A DNA stretch of 64,000 bases from Myxococcales bacterium (GCA_020633295.1 JACKDW010000014.1:62001-126000), one strand, 5' to 3'. Positions 43,015 to 57,275 are shown, counted from the stretch's first letter. Numbers and translations: made by a program. The notes: generated from the letters alone by a model not told the origin.

Positions 43015-44661
43015 TCAGCGCGCGCGATACAGGATAAACAGCGAGATCAGCTCGACCGCGACGATCCACATGGTGCAGGCCATGACGCTGCGGACCATCG
43101 CGACCGTCACCGACTCGGCGCTCGGCTTGTCGCGCGAGCCCTTGGCCACCGCGTCGCTGGCGACGCCGGCCGCGTAGATCAGCACGAGCAGGACCGCGCG
43201 CCGGCGGAACGCGACCCGGCCGGGGGGCGGATCGAGGAGGTCCGCGGTGACCAGCTCGAACGCGCTCGCGCCGCCCGCGAGCTCGGGGACCTGCAGCTCG
43301 AGGTACAGCGTGCCGCCGAGCACCATCCCGGCGGTGAACAGCGCGGCCAGCAGCAGGTACGCGAGCGCGAGCCCGAACCATGCCGGCGCCCACAGGTAGC
43401 GCGGCTCGTCGATGCCGAGCGCGCGCATGGCCACGGTCTGGCGCGTCAGCGACATGCCGCCGAGCCACGCCGTGATCGCGCTGGCCGAGGTCGCCGCGAA
43501 CAGGATGCCCGAGAGCGGCGGCGCGAGCGCGATGATGTGCATGGAGCCGATGAGTCCGAACACGCGGTCGGGTCGCACCGGCATGCCGCCGCCGAGCAGC
43601 GAGCGGTGAAAGATGTAGAGGATCGTGAAGCCGATCAGCGTCGAGACGACCGCGAAGAACGGCGCCGGGCGAACCAGGCCCTGGTTGAGGACGACGCGCG
43701 CGACCTCGGGGACGTCGCGCCAGCCCGTGACGAAGCTGCGCCACGCGCTGCCGAGCACGCGCGTGAGCACGCTGAAGGGCTGCAGCCAGGCCCGCGCCCC
43801 CGCGCCGAGCCAGGCCCGCCAGCTCGTCCGCGCGCCGCCCCGCGCGGCGACGCGATCCTGCTCGAGCCGGCGCACGAGCGCCTCGGAGAGCGCCGCCTCG
43901 ATCGCGCGCAGCGACTCCGGCGGCCGTACACCGTCGGTCTCTCGGGACAGGTGATCTTCGACGTCGAGCTCGAGCGGCGCGAGCCGTCGCGCGGCCGGGT
44001 CGACGAACAGGAAGCGATCCGCGAACGCGGCGGCGAAGTGCAGGTCGTGGGTGATCACGAGCGCCGCGGCGCCCTCGCCCTCGCCCTCGCGGCGCAGCTC
44101 CCGACGCAAGATCGCCGCGAGCCGACGCACCCGCAGCGGATCGAGCCCGACCGACGGCTCGTCGAGGAACAGCACGCGCCGCCCCCCCGCGAGGGTACGC
44201 GCGACCGCGAGGCGCTGGGCCTCGCCGCCGCTGACGTGCCCGACCGCGTGCCCGGGCTCGCCCCACTCCGGCGGGAGGTCGAGGTGTCGCAGCCACTCGG
44301 CGATCTGCGCCCGACGCTCGCGCGGCGCGACCGGGCGATCGGCGTTGCGCAGCGCGAGCTCGAGGTTGCCGGCGACGCTCAGGTGATCGAACAGCGCGCC
44401 GCGCTGCGGCACGACGCCGATGGGCGCGCGGCGCTCGAGCGCGTCGTGGGTGATCGTGAAGCCGCGCGCCCGCAGGCCGTCGGGGTCATGGAGCGCGGCG
44501 AGCAGGGTCGACTTGCCGGCGCCGCTCGAGCCGAGCAGCGCGATGACCTCCCCGGCGCGCAGCTCGAGCGAGAGCCCCTCGAACAGCGGCGCGCCGCCGG
44601 GCTTGCGCACCGAGAGCCCGCGGAGCTCGAGCAGCGGCGGCCTGCTTGCCGGGTCGGACAC
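43015..44661 (-). CDS. ABC transporter with ATPase and MlaE-type permease in one chain
   Basis: 548 residues. The N-terminal ATPase has Walker A GSSGAGKST (44-52), signature VSGGEAQR (143-150), Walker B VLFLDEPS (163-170) and the ITHD histidine loop. From about 290 comes an MlaE-family permease with a membrane-skimming start (RVLNQGLVRPAPFFAVVSTLIGF) and four or five helices. MlaF and MlaE are normally separate subunits that move phospholipids between the membranes; here they are fused. No mlaD (MCE) gene is in the window. Likely co-transcribed with the envelope protein downstream. Confidence 0.85.
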   Translation of the reverse strand: MSDPASRPPLLELRGLSVRKPGGAPLFEGLSLELRAGEVIALLGSSGAGKSTLLAALHDPDGLRARGFTITHDALERRAPIGVVPQRGALFDHLSVAGNLELALRNADRPVAPRERRAQIAEWLRHLDLPPEWGEPGHAVGHVSGGEAQRLAVARTLAGGRRVLFLDEPSVGLDPLRVRRLAAILRRELRREGEGEGAAALVITHDLHFAAAFADRFLFVDPAARRLAPLELDVEDHLSRETDGVRPPESLRAIEAALSEALVRRLEQDRVAARGGARTSWRAWLGAGARAWLQPFSVLTRVLGSAWRSFVTGWRDVPEVARVVLNQGLVRPAPFFAVVSTLIGFTILYIFHRSLLGGGMPVRPDRVFGLIGSMHIIALAPPLSGILFAATSASAITAWLGGMSLTRQTVAMRALGIDEPRYLWAPAWFGLALAYLLLAALFTAGMVLGGTLYLELQVPELAGGASAFELVTADLLDPPPGRVAFRRRAVLLVLIYAAGVASDAVAKGSRDKPSAESVTVAMVRSVMACTMWIVAVELISLFILYRAR

Positions 44662-44744
44662 GGTCCCAGCTTGCCCGATAATCGCCCGCGAGGAGCGTCA
44701 TCAACGGCCTGCGAGGACCGCCGCGGCACCCGTCGCGTGGCGAT

Positions 44745-44766
44745 CGGGAGCGCTCGAGCGCTCCCG
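44745..44766. terminator. Palindromic hairpin downstream of the PHP gene
   Basis: cgggagcgct / agcgctcccg is a perfect 22-nt palindrome just after the PHP gene on the minus strand. There is no T tract. Confidence 0.55.
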
Positions 44767-44777
44767 AAGTCGCGCGC

Positions 44778-45608
44778 TCAGGCGACCGCGAGCCAGTCGC
44801 GCAGCGGCGCGGCGAACTCCTCCGGCATGTCGATGACCGGGCGCGTGACCTCCGGGATCGCGTCCCCGTGAAAGTCAGAGCCGCCCGTGACGATGAGGCC
44901 GCGGTCCTCGGCCAGGCGCAGCCACGTCAGCCGCTCGACCCGCGCGTAGCGCCCGTAGTAGGCCTCGAGGCCCTCGAGGCCCGCCTCCTTGAAGCGCTGA
45001 AACAGATCGTCGACGAGCGCCGGGTTTCGCAGGGTGTGCGGGTGCGCCAGCGACATGCGGGCGCCGCAGGCTCGCCCGAGCTCGAGGCCCTCCGCGAGGG
45101 TGATGCGCGCCAGCGGCACGTCGGCCGGGCCGCCGTCGTGAAGAAAGCGATCGAAGGCCTCGCGGATGCTCGAGACGAAGCCGCGCTCGAGCAGCGCGCG
45201 CGCGACGTCGGGGCGCCCGGGCACGCGCCCGTGGATCTGGCGGTCGAGCGCCTCGGCGTCGAGCGAGTAGCCGAGCGTCGCGAGCCGCTCGACGATCGCG
45301 TGCAGGCGCCAGCGTCGGTCGACCATGACCCGCGCGAGCCGCTCCGAGAGCGCGCGCAGCCCCGCGCCGTCGCCCACGCCGTAGATCAGCAGGTGAATCG
45401 AGCGCCCGTGGTCCACGCAGCTCAGCTCGAGCCCGCGCAGGACCGCGCGGCCCTCGAGCTCGCGCGCCGTGACCTCGTAGCCGTCGACGCAGTCATGATC
45501 GGTGAGGCAGAACAGCTCGACGTCGCGCGCGCGCGCGCGCGCGGCCAGCTCGCGCGCCGACAGGCTCCCGTCCGAGTGCGTCGAGTGGCAGTGAAGCTCC
45601 ACGAGCAT
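44778..45608 (-). CDS. PHP-domain phosphoesterase (TrpH/RNase AM type)
   Basis: 276 residues with the metal-binding motifs of the PHP family: HCHSTHSDGS at the N-terminus, LTDHDCVDGY, the LAHPHTL block and GSDFHGD near the C-terminus. This set matches 3',5'-nucleotide bisphosphate phosphatase/RNase AM proteins that trim RNA 5' ends. ATG 45608 places HCHS at residues 6-9 as in relatives; an ATG six codons upstream is also possible. Confidence 0.88.
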   Translation of the reverse strand: MLVELHCHSTHSDGSLSARELAARARARDVELFCLTDHDCVDGYEVTARELEGRAVLRGLELSCVDHGRSIHLLIYGVGDGAGLRALSERLARVMVDRRWRLHAIVERLATLGYSLDAEALDRQIHGRVPGRPDVARALLERGFVSSIREAFDRFLHDGGPADVPLARITLAEGLELGRACGARMSLAHPHTLRNPALVDDLFQRFKEAGLEGLEAYYGRYARVERLTWLRLAEDRGLIVTGGSDFHGDAIPEVTRPVIDMPEEFAAPLRDWLAVA

Positions 45609-45682
45609 TCGGCAGAAGCCTATCACACGGCCGCGATCCGCCCGAGATCACGGCCTCGAGGGACTCCGGCGGCGGTGCATCA

Positions 45683-45698
45683 CATGTCTCATAAGACA
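45683..45698 (-). repeat. TGTC-N6-GACAT motif copy upstream of the PHP gene
   Basis: On the minus strand TGTC-TTATGA-GACATGTG, in the 127-bp gap between the GppA-like and PHP genes. Confidence 0.6.
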
Positions 45699-45735
45699 CC
45701 TATCACAACGCGCGCGAACATCGCCTGGCGCGACC

Positions 45736-46647
45736 TCACTCGATGAGCGCGTAGCGGAGCCCGCGATCACGACACACCAGCGTGCTCGCGCCGCAGTGCT
45801 CCATGGCCGCGACGAGGATCGCCACGCCGGCGACGATCACGTCCGCGCGCCCCTCGGGCAGGCACGGCGTCCGCACGCGCTCGGCGAGCGTCTGCCCGGC
45901 GAGGCGGTCACGCAGCGACGCGACCTGCTCCCGCGAGAAGCTCGCGCCGTCGACCCGCGCGCGCTCGTAGGTCTCGAGCTCGAGCAGCAGCGCGGCCGTC
46001 GTCGTCACCGTCCCCGCGAGCCCGTGCAGCGCCGCGCAGGGCTCGAGCGGCTGGCGGGCGAAGGCCTCGCGGGCCGCCCGCGTGACCGCGGCCACCCCGT
46101 CGCGGCTCGGCGGATCCTGACCCGCGAGCAGCGACTCGGTCAGGCGCACCGAGCCGATCTTGTGCGACATCGCCGACGCGATCGACGGCCCGACGCCGGC
46201 GACCAGCTCGGTCGAGGCGCCGCCGATGTCGAGCACCCGCAGCGGCGCGTCGCCGGCGACCTCGAGCGCGACCGAGCGGTAGGAGAGCGCGGCCTCCTCG
46301 TCCCCCGAGATCACGCGGATCGGCGCGCCGAGCAGCGCGGCCGCGGGCTCGAGGAAGTCGCCGGGGTTGCTCGCCAGCCGCACGCCCTCGGTCGCCACGG
46401 CCTGCAGCGCCGCGCCGCAGCGCGCCGCGTACTCTCGGTGCGCGCGCAGGGCCGCGAGCGTGCGCTCGATCGCTGCGGGCGCGAGCCGCCCGGTCCGGGC
46501 GACGCCCTCGCCGAGGCGGGTGATCCGGGCGAGGTCGTCGCGGATCTCGAGTGATCCGTCCGCGCGGCGGCGGGCGACGAGCATCAGCGCCGTGTTCGTG
46601 CCGATATCAATGACCGCCTGCCACCCCGAGGGCGCGCCCGAGTTCAT
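45736..46647 (-). CDS. Ppx/GppA family phosphatase
   Basis: 303 residues of the sugar-kinase/actin-type fold: AVIDIGTNTALMLVA (phosphate 1), the conserved VATEGVRLASN stretch, ISGDEEAALSY, RVLDIGGASTEL (phosphate 2) and GLAGTVTTTAAL. Family members degrade inorganic polyphosphate or pppGpp; this short form lacks the C-terminal extension, so the substrate is open. It follows tolB but a terminator lies between them. Confidence 0.88.
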   Translation of the reverse strand: MNSGAPSGWQAVIDIGTNTALMLVARRRADGSLEIRDDLARITRLGEGVARTGRLAPAAIERTLAALRAHREYAARCGAALQAVATEGVRLASNPGDFLEPAAALLGAPIRVISGDEEAALSYRSVALEVAGDAPLRVLDIGGASTELVAGVGPSIASAMSHKIGSVRLTESLLAGQDPPSRDGVAAVTRAAREAFARQPLEPCAALHGLAGTVTTTAALLLELETYERARVDGASFSREQVASLRDRLAGQTLAERVRTPCLPEGRADVIVAGVAILVAAMEHCGASTLVCRDRGLRYALIE

Positions 46648-46684
46648 AGCGCTGCTCTACCACACCGCGCGCCCCGAACGCGAC

Positions 46685-46716
46685 GAAGCCGCGAGGCTCG
46701 GTGAGCTCGCGGCTTC
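46685..46716 (-). terminator. Hairpin terminator downstream of tolB
   Basis: An 11-bp stem (gaagccgcgag / ctcgcggcttc) with a 10-nt loop between tolB and the GppA-like gene. Confidence 0.75.
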
Positions 46717-46753
46717 GGTGATCGTTCGATGTTCGATCGACGATCGCGTCGGC

Positions 46754-48031
46754 TCAGCGCATCGGGCCCCAGTCGGGGGTCGTGCCGGCCTTGATGATCT
46801 GGATCTGGTTGTTGCCGTCCTGATTGGCGACGTAGATGCCGCCCTGGGACGACTGGAACGCGATCATGCGCCCGTCGGGGCTCCAGGTCGGATCGAGGTT
46901 ACGACCTGGCGTCTGGGTCAGGCGCTTGAGCTTCTTGCTGCGCACGTCGACCGAGAAGATGTCGTAGCGGTTGCTGTTGTCGCGGCCCGAGTAGGCGATC
47001 TGGTTGGAGAGCGCCTTGTCGACGTTGTTGCCGGGGTTCCAGTCGGGGCTCTGGTTGTAGCTGCCCTTGGTCGTCACGCGCGCGGCGCCGCCGCCCGTCG
47101 CCGTCATGCGGAACACCTGCGGGCCGCCGGCGCGGCTGGAGACGAACGCGAGCGCGTTGCCGCCGGGGTTCCAGGCGGGCGAGCCGTCGATCGCGTTGTT
47201 GTTGGTCAGGCGCGCCTTGACGTTGCCGCCCGTGTCGACCGTGTAGATCTCGGAGTTGCCGTCCTTTGACAGCGTCAGCGCGATCACGCCGCCGGTCGGG
47301 CTCATCACGCCGCCGAGGTTGAGGCCGGGGAACTTCGAGACCCGCGTCAGCGAGCCGCCGTTGCTCATCCACAGGTCCGGGTTGCGCTTGGCGTAGCTGG
47401 TGAACAGAACCTGTCCGCCGGGACCGATGCTCGGGAGGATGTTGAGCGAGCGGTTGTTGGTGATCGAGGTCGGCGACTCGCCGTTCATCTCGACCGAGTA
47501 GACGTTCTTGGCGACGACCGGGTTGCGCACCGTACGAACGAAGGCGATGCGCGAGCCGAACACGCCCGGCACCTTCGTGTAGTAGGCGACCACGTCGTTC
47601 ATGAACAGGTTCGCGGCATTGAGGTCGTCCGCGGCCGAGTAGCCCTTCGAGACGACCGGGCGGTTGCCGGAGGCGAGCTCGTACAGCCGGAGCTTGTACT
47701 GGTTGCCGACCTTGTCCGCGAGGATGACCGCGTCGGCGCCGGTGTTGCCCCACGCGGCCGGATCGAAGGTGCTCGACTTGACGAGCGCGGCGGGGATACT
47801 GCGCCGATCGATGACCTCGAAGCCGCTCGAGATCTTGGCGTTCTTGCGCAGGATGTCGCCGATGCGACCGCTGGCCGGGACCGCGAGTCGAATGAGTCGC
47901 GTATTCCCTCCGAGGTCGACCGTCGACCCCGCGGGCGCGGCGTTGGCGGGCGTCACCGTTTGACCGGAGTAGAACGCACCGGCGACCAGGAGAGCAGCGA
48001 GAATCGAGGTTCCGAGCAGCGTCCGCTTCAT
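46754..48031 (-). CDS. tolB: TolB, periplasmic beta-propeller of the Tol system
   Basis: 425 residues with a signal peptide (MKRTLLGTSILAALLVAGAF), an N-terminal domain (FEVIDRRSIP) and WD40-like propeller repeats, each with SPDG/NPGG turns (SPTGGVIALTLSKDGNSEIY, WSPDGRMIAFQSS). AAGGTG lies six nt before ATG 48031, which fixes the start. Last gene of tolQ-tolR-tolA-tolB. TolB normally binds Pal, but no pal gene follows. Confidence 0.93.
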   Translation of the reverse strand: MKRTLLGTSILAALLVAGAFYSGQTVTPANAAPAGSTVDLGGNTRLIRLAVPASGRIGDILRKNAKISSGFEVIDRRSIPAALVKSSTFDPAAWGNTGADAVILADKVGNQYKLRLYELASGNRPVVSKGYSAADDLNAANLFMNDVVAYYTKVPGVFGSRIAFVRTVRNPVVAKNVYSVEMNGESPTSITNNRSLNILPSIGPGGQVLFTSYAKRNPDLWMSNGGSLTRVSKFPGLNLGGVMSPTGGVIALTLSKDGNSEIYTVDTGGNVKARLTNNNAIDGSPAWNPGGNALAFVSSRAGGPQVFRMTATGGGAARVTTKGSYNQSPDWNPGNNVDKALSNQIAYSGRDNSNRYDIFSVDVRSKKLKRLTQTPGRNLDPTWSPDGRMIAFQSSQGGIYVANQDGNNQIQIIKAGTTPDWGPMR

Positions 48032-48294
48032 GGGCATCACCTTGGGAGCCGGGATACCATACATGGCGCGCGCGACGGGCGAAAGTCCTGCAAACCGCGA
48101 ATCCTGCAAAGCCGCGGTAAACTTGTACGCGCGCGCTCGGTTGGGGGCAGATCACACCACCGCGGGTGAGCGCGAACGCCCACGCGCCCGCGAATTGCCG
48201 CCCAACGCGGGCATCTGCGCGCCCGCGTCGACCTCCGCTCGCGAACACGCCCCGCGTCAGAGACGCGAGGCGTGGGTCACAGGCCCGCGCGGGG

Positions 48295-49149
48295 CTACTT
48301 GACCTTGCCGCTGCTCCCGCCGCCGCTCGACCACACGAACTTGTACGGGATCTTCTTGCAGCCGCCCTTGAGCTGCTGGGCGACGTTGGTCGGCGGCTTG
48401 GGGATCTTGATGCGCTCGACCTCGGCTTCGAACACGTTCTTCTTGATCTCGCCGTTGATCTTCTTGACCAGCGCCTGCTTGATCGTGCCGTTGGCGCAGA
48501 TCGTGATCTGAAAGCTGACGGCGCCCGGCTTGCCGACGCCGGCGTAGGCCGGGAGCGAGAGCCCGTTGAGCGCGCCGATGACCGCAGTCGCCCAGGGGTC
48601 GCCGTCCTTCGCCATGTCGGACCAGCCGTTGGGGCCGGCGAAGGGATCACCCGGGAGCTGATCGACCGTGGGCAGATCGTCGTGGGGGGTGTTCGACTTC
48701 TGGTTGTGGTCCGACTTCTTCGCGTCCTTCTTCGCGTTCGGGTCCGGCTTCTCCTTGCTCGGCTTGTCCTTCGGCTTCTCTTTCTTCTTCTCCTCGGGGG
48801 GCGGCGGGGGCGTCTTCTCTTCCTTCGTGACGGTCTCCTCGACCGCGGTCTCCTCCGCGACCAGCTCCTCGACGATGATCTTCTCGGGCAGGTCCTGCTC
48901 CTCGAGCTTCGGGCCCTTGCGCATCAGCTCGCCGGGCATGAACTCCATGTCGAGCTCGTCGTCCTCGAGCTCGCCGGCGCTCACGTCCTGCACGAGCCCG
49001 ATCGAGAAGTAGATCCCGACGGTCATCACGGCCGTCCCCAGGAGCCCGCCGAACAGCGCGACCGGGTTGCGCAGCACGTCGCCGAAGTCACGGGCGAACG
49101 ACGCGAACGGCGTGAGGAAGATCGGGAGCGTGCGGATGTCCTTGGCCAT
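48295..49149 (-). CDS. TolA-like energy transducer
   Basis: 284 residues. One membrane helix near 28-53 (LLGTAVMTVGIYFSIGLV) precedes a long acidic then Lys/Pro-rich segment (EEKKKEKPKDKPSKEKPD) that should span the periplasm. A C-terminal TonB/TolA-like domain follows (VSFQITICANGTIKQALVKK). The position after tolQ and tolR supports a TolA role; the spanning segment is Pro/Lys-rich rather than the helical Ala-rich segment of E. coli TolA. Confidence 0.8.
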   Translation of the reverse strand: MAKDIRTLPIFLTPFASFARDFGDVLRNPVALFGGLLGTAVMTVGIYFSIGLVQDVSAGELEDDELDMEFMPGELMRKGPKLEEQDLPEKIIVEELVAEETAVEETVTKEEKTPPPPPEEKKKEKPKDKPSKEKPDPNAKKDAKKSDHNQKSNTPHDDLPTVDQLPGDPFAGPNGWSDMAKDGDPWATAVIGALNGLSLPAYAGVGKPGAVSFQITICANGTIKQALVKKINGEIKKNVFEAEVERIKIPKPPTNVAQQLKGGCKKIPYKFVWSSGGGSSGKVK

Positions 49150-49269
49150 GGGAACTCCAGTGGGCGCGATTTAAGGATAACGAGCGAGCGTGCGGGGCGC
49201 GAGCGGGTTTGGACGGGATTCGGCGTCTCCTGGGGTAGTCCCCGTTGGACGCGGCGCGGCCCCCACGCT

Positions 49270-49707
49270 TCACTTCGCGCGCTGCGGGTTGGTCATGAAG
49301 CCAACGTTCGCTACCCCGGCTTTTTGCAGGGCCACGAGGACATCAACGATCCGCTCGTAGGGAACGTTCTTGTCGCCCTGGATAAAAGCCTGCCCGTCCT
49401 CCTTGAGCTTGGTGTTGGACGAGATCTCCTTGACCATCGCGTCCTGCTCGCGCGAGAGCGGCGTCGAGCCCAAGAACACCTCGCCCTTGGCGTCGATCGA
49501 GAACACGAGGAACTCGAACTCCTCCTCGGGGATCTCGTTGGCCCGAGCCTGCGGGAGGTCGATTTTGACCTTGTCCTGCGGCTTCATCAGCGGCGTCGCG
49601 ACCATGAACATGATCAGCAGGCAGAACATCACGTCGACCAGCGAGGTGACGTTGATCGCGGCGACCGGGCCGCCGTCCTGAATGCCGTCGTCAACGTACT
49701 TGGCCAT
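49270..49707 (-). CDS. tolR: TolR/ExbD family proton-channel subunit
   Basis: 145 residues: one N-terminal membrane helix (TSLVDVMFCLLIMFMVATPL) containing the essential Asp25, then the periplasmic domain with KDGQAFIQGDKNVPYERIVD. Partner of TolQ in using the proton gradient. TolR rather than ExbD is inferred from the tol gene order. Confidence 0.92.
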   Translation of the reverse strand: MAKYVDDGIQDGGPVAAINVTSLVDVMFCLLIMFMVATPLMKPQDKVKIDLPQARANEIPEEEFEFLVFSIDAKGEVFLGSTPLSREQDAMVKEISSNTKLKEDGQAFIQGDKNVPYERIVDVLVALQKAGVANVGFMTNPQRAK

Positions 49708-49789
49708 GGCGCGAATTCAGCTCGAGCGTCCTGTGAAGTACTCTACCCCGGCCTTCAGGCCGATGCGGGACCCTCTACTCGGACCGCTC

Positions 49790-50503
<714 letters not shown>

Positions 50504-50596
50504 GGTGGAGGGAGGCTACACGGCGCGCGCCAGTGGCGTCAATCACGAGGCCAGAGGAACCGCGCTCAGAGCCCGGGCTTCGGGTATTCTGCCGCC

Positions 50597-51325
50597 ATGA
50601 AGCCGGCGCCGGATGGCCCCGCGATTCCGCCCCTACGCGGACGCGCACCCTCGCGCCCAGGTGAGCGTGGTTCCCGAGCGCTCGCGGTCTCGCGCTCCTT
50701 CTCCCGCTCCTTCACCCGCTCCTTCGCCCGCTCCTTCGCCCGCTCCTTCGCCCGCTCCTTCGCTCTCGCCCTCGCCCTCGCCGCGCCGCTGGCCTGTGTC
50801 GCCGATGAGGGCGTCGTCGAGCTGAACTGGAAGTTCGTCGACCGCGAGCTGACCGCCGTCTACCCGGGAGACGCCCGGGACTCCTGCGCGTTTTCGGGAG
50901 CGCTCGAGGCGGACGGCGCCGTCCGCGACTACGGTCTGCACATCGAGCTTGAGATCTGCGACCCGGAGTGCGCCGCCGGCTGCGAGAGCGAGGAGTGCCT
51001 GGTGCTGCAGCGGCGCCTCCCCTGCGACACGGCGCGGGCGACCACCAGCGTGCCGATGATCGAGGAGCGCGAGTATCAGTTCTCGACCAGGATCATCGCG
51101 GCGGTCGAGGGCGCGGACCTCGAGGACCCGCAGGCCTGCGTTTGCACGCTGCAAGTGGAGTGCGCGCTGACGCCGGGACCGCGAGAGCGCCTGTTGCGGC
51201 CCGGGCTCGTCACCGACCTGCAGGTCTATCAAGTCGTGCTCCCCACCCTGACGCTGCCCGTGGACGCGGACCCGATCCCGCTCGACCTGTCCACGTGCTG
51301 TGAGCCCAGCCCCGGGTGCCTGTGA
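50597..51325 (+). CDS. Cys-rich lipoprotein with expanded signal peptide, first of three related lipoproteins
   Basis: 242 residues from ATG 50597. The signal region carries RSFA/RSFT repeats from a 12-bp repeat, then ALALALAAPLAC (lipobox). The mature part starts VELNWKFVDRELTAVYP, similar in pattern to the starts of the next two genes (FSWRFREQ; FEVRWRIAPP), and has paired cysteines. It overlaps the next gene by 10 nt, so the two are translationally coupled. Function unknown. Confidence 0.75.
   Translation: MKPAPDGPAIPPLRGRAPSRPGERGSRALAVSRSFSRSFTRSFARSFARSFARSFALALALAAPLACVADEGVVELNWKFVDRELTAVYPGDARDSCAFSGALEADGAVRDYGLHIELEICDPECAAGCESEECLVLQRRLPCDTARATTSVPMIEEREYQFSTRIIAAVEGADLEDPQACVCTLQVECALTPGPRERLLRPGLVTDLQVYQVVLPTLTLPVDADPIPLDLSTCCEPSPGCL
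50693..50764 (+). repeat. 12-bp tandem repeat in a signal peptide, six units
   Basis: Unit cgctccttcgcc (first two and last copies with single changes) encodes RSFA-type repeats in the lipoprotein signal sequence. Confidence 0.95.
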
Positions 51326-52188
51326 AGCTGTACGTACGCGAACGCCGCCGCCGGTCCTCGCTCGCGCCCGCGCTCGCGGTCACCCTGGCCGCTTGCGTCT
51401 TCCCCGCCGGTTCCTCCACGGGGCTCGAATTCTCCTGGCGATTCCGCGAACAGGCCTCGGAGTACGCGCGGCCGCGGACCTGCGCGGGCGCCCTGGTCTC
51501 GCACGTCGAGGTTCAGGTCACCGACACCGAGGACGAGACGCGGACGCGGACGGAGCGCTACGCCTGCGACGGTGGCTACGTGGGCCCCGGCGAGCAGTCG
51601 CCGCCGCTCTCGGAGGCGTTCTTCGACGTCCGACCGGGCACCTATGACGTCGTGCTGACCGCGCTCGACGTGGCGAAGGACGGCGACGGCGGGGACGAGG
51701 ACGCGGCGCGCGTGCTCGGCGTCAGCGAGCGACGCGTCAACCTCGACCACGGCATCACCCTGACGCCGGTCGAGCTGCCGCTGGATCCGCTGACGACGCT
51801 GCTCGGCTTCATCACCATCGACTTCGAGCCGAGCTGCGACACGGTCGGCGCGCGCCTGCGATACGACGATCCCGAACGCGATCTCGACCCCGAGGCCACC
51901 GTCGCCGTCGAGACCCGCGCGCTGCCGGCCTATTACGGGGAAGACCTCGAAGGGCACCACGGTATGCCCTTTAATGGCGACCCCATCCCCTGCGACCTGC
52001 TGGGTCCGCAGATCCTCACCGTCGATCGCGGGCGCTACATCCTCGAGCTGGAGTTCGTCACCGAGGGTCAAGCGCCGCTGCGCTGCGCCGCCCCGCTGAC
52101 CTTCGACGCCGATCAGCCGAGCTACTTCGTCGATCTCGCCGCCGCGTGCGCCACGGACTCCCTTGCCAACCCCTCCCCTGACCGATAG
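51316..52188 (+). CDS. Lipoprotein of unknown function, second of three
   Basis: 290 residues from GTG 51316, overlapping the previous gene by 10 nt. Signal peptide and lipobox (LAAC at about 24-27), then FSWRFREQASEY ... ALVSHVEVQVTDTEDE, a beta-rich domain of the type in its neighbours. Cysteines are fewer than in the flanking genes. No known catalytic motif. Confidence 0.75.
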   Translation: MPVKLYVRERRRRSSLAPALAVTLAACVFPAGSSTGLEFSWRFREQASEYARPRTCAGALVSHVEVQVTDTEDETRTRTERYACDGGYVGPGEQSPPLSEAFFDVRPGTYDVVLTALDVAKDGDGGDEDAARVLGVSERRVNLDHGITLTPVELPLDPLTTLLGFITIDFEPSCDTVGARLRYDDPERDLDPEATVAVETRALPAYYGEDLEGHHGMPFNGDPIPCDLLGPQILTVDRGRYILELEFVTEGQAPLRCAAPLTFDADQPSYFVDLAAACATDSLANPSPDR

Positions 52189-52198
52189 ACCGCTGACC

Positions 52199-54595
<2,397 letters not shown>

Positions 54596-54667
54596 CCGCT
54601 CCTCACCGCGACCCCTGACCGGCGCGTGCGACGACGCCCGCGCGACCGCAACCCCGCTCCCACGACC

Positions 54668-55393
54668 ATGATCAGTGACGACACCAAGACGAGCTCCCGT
54701 CGCAAGCGCCGCGGGACCGGGAAGATCCAGCCCTCGCAATTCACCGTCCAGCCCATGGAGGGCGCGATCCAGAAGTCGCGCTGGGGCAAGTACGAGCGCG
54801 CGGACTTCGAACGCGTCGAGCAGATGATCGCCGCGTTCATCACCCGTCGCCTCGGGCAGGTGGTGCCGGTCGTGATGAACGGCTTCTTCAACGCCGCGAA
54901 GCCGGAGGAGCGCAACCTCCCGGCGCTGAAGACCGCGTTCTACAGCTTCCTGATGTACGGCTGGCGCGACAACAACAACATCCGCGTGGTCGACCTGTTC
55001 CACCACACGAGCCCGCCGCTGCAGGGACGCCAGCGGGCCGCGCTCGACGCCTGCCTGCAGGCGCGCATGGTGCTGATGACGGTCGACGACGTGCACGTCC
55101 GCAAGGAGCGAATTCGCGGTCGCGATCTCCTGCGCGACGAGACGGTGACGGTCAGCGACAAGCACGCGGCCGCCCAGCTCCGACCCGGCGACCGCTTCAT
55201 GTCGTGGATGATCCCCTGGGGCACGAGCTGGCGGGCCATCGGCGCCGCCGCCCAGATCCCGGGCGAGCGCGCGGGCGCGCTGGACATGGCGGTCGCCAGC
55301 CTGACCGAGAGCTTCAAGTGCACGCGCCTGGAGCTCCCGGGCAAGCACGCGGCCCACCTGTTCTGGGTCATCTATCGCGTCGCGCACATGTGA
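54668..55393 (+). CDS. Protein of unknown function
   Basis: 241 residues, not recognised. ATG 54668 is the second in-frame Met and is preferred; 54626 is the alternative. After a basic N-terminus (SSRRKRRGTGKIQ) there are helices (RVEQMIAAFITRRLGQVVPVVMNGFF), no signal peptide and a conserved-looking end (KHAAHLFWVIYRVAHM). It follows the three lipoproteins on the same strand, 73 bp away. Confidence 0.7.
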   Translation: MISDDTKTSSRRKRRGTGKIQPSQFTVQPMEGAIQKSRWGKYERADFERVEQMIAAFITRRLGQVVPVVMNGFFNAAKPEERNLPALKTAFYSFLMYGWRDNNNIRVVDLFHHTSPPLQGRQRAALDACLQARMVLMTVDDVHVRKERIRGRDLLRDETVTVSDKHAAAQLRPGDRFMSWMIPWGTSWRAIGAAAQIPGERAGALDMAVASLTESFKCTRLELPGKHAAHLFWVIYRVAHM

Positions 55394-55627
55394 CGCGTCG
55401 TCCGAGACGCGCGCGCCGGGGTCGCGCGTCCGCAACGCGTGTGCGCTCGCGGGGCCCACGTGCTGCCGCCTACCACACGCGACGCGCTCGAGACGCGCGC
55501 CGGGCCCGGGGCCGCCTCCAGGAGCGCGGCGCGTCTCGCCGCGCGCGTGATCTCGCTTCCCAATAAACATGAATTAAGAGACATGTCCTTTTCGACCGTC
55601 ACTCGCTGACGACGAAAGGAACGGCAC
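55394..55627 (+). other. Intergenic region before the MYXO-CTERM gene
   Basis: 234 bp with GC-rich inverted repeats early on, then an AT-rich stretch (55561-55590, ending ttaagagacatgtcctttt) that contains the palindrome GACATGTC and would suit a promoter for 55628. A ribosome site (cgaaaggaacggcac) precedes the ATG. Confidence 0.5.
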
Positions 55628-57229
<1,602 letters not shown>

Positions 57230-57275
57230 CCCAGAGCGCGCGTCGTCGACGCGCGCTCGAGCGATCGCTGTAACA

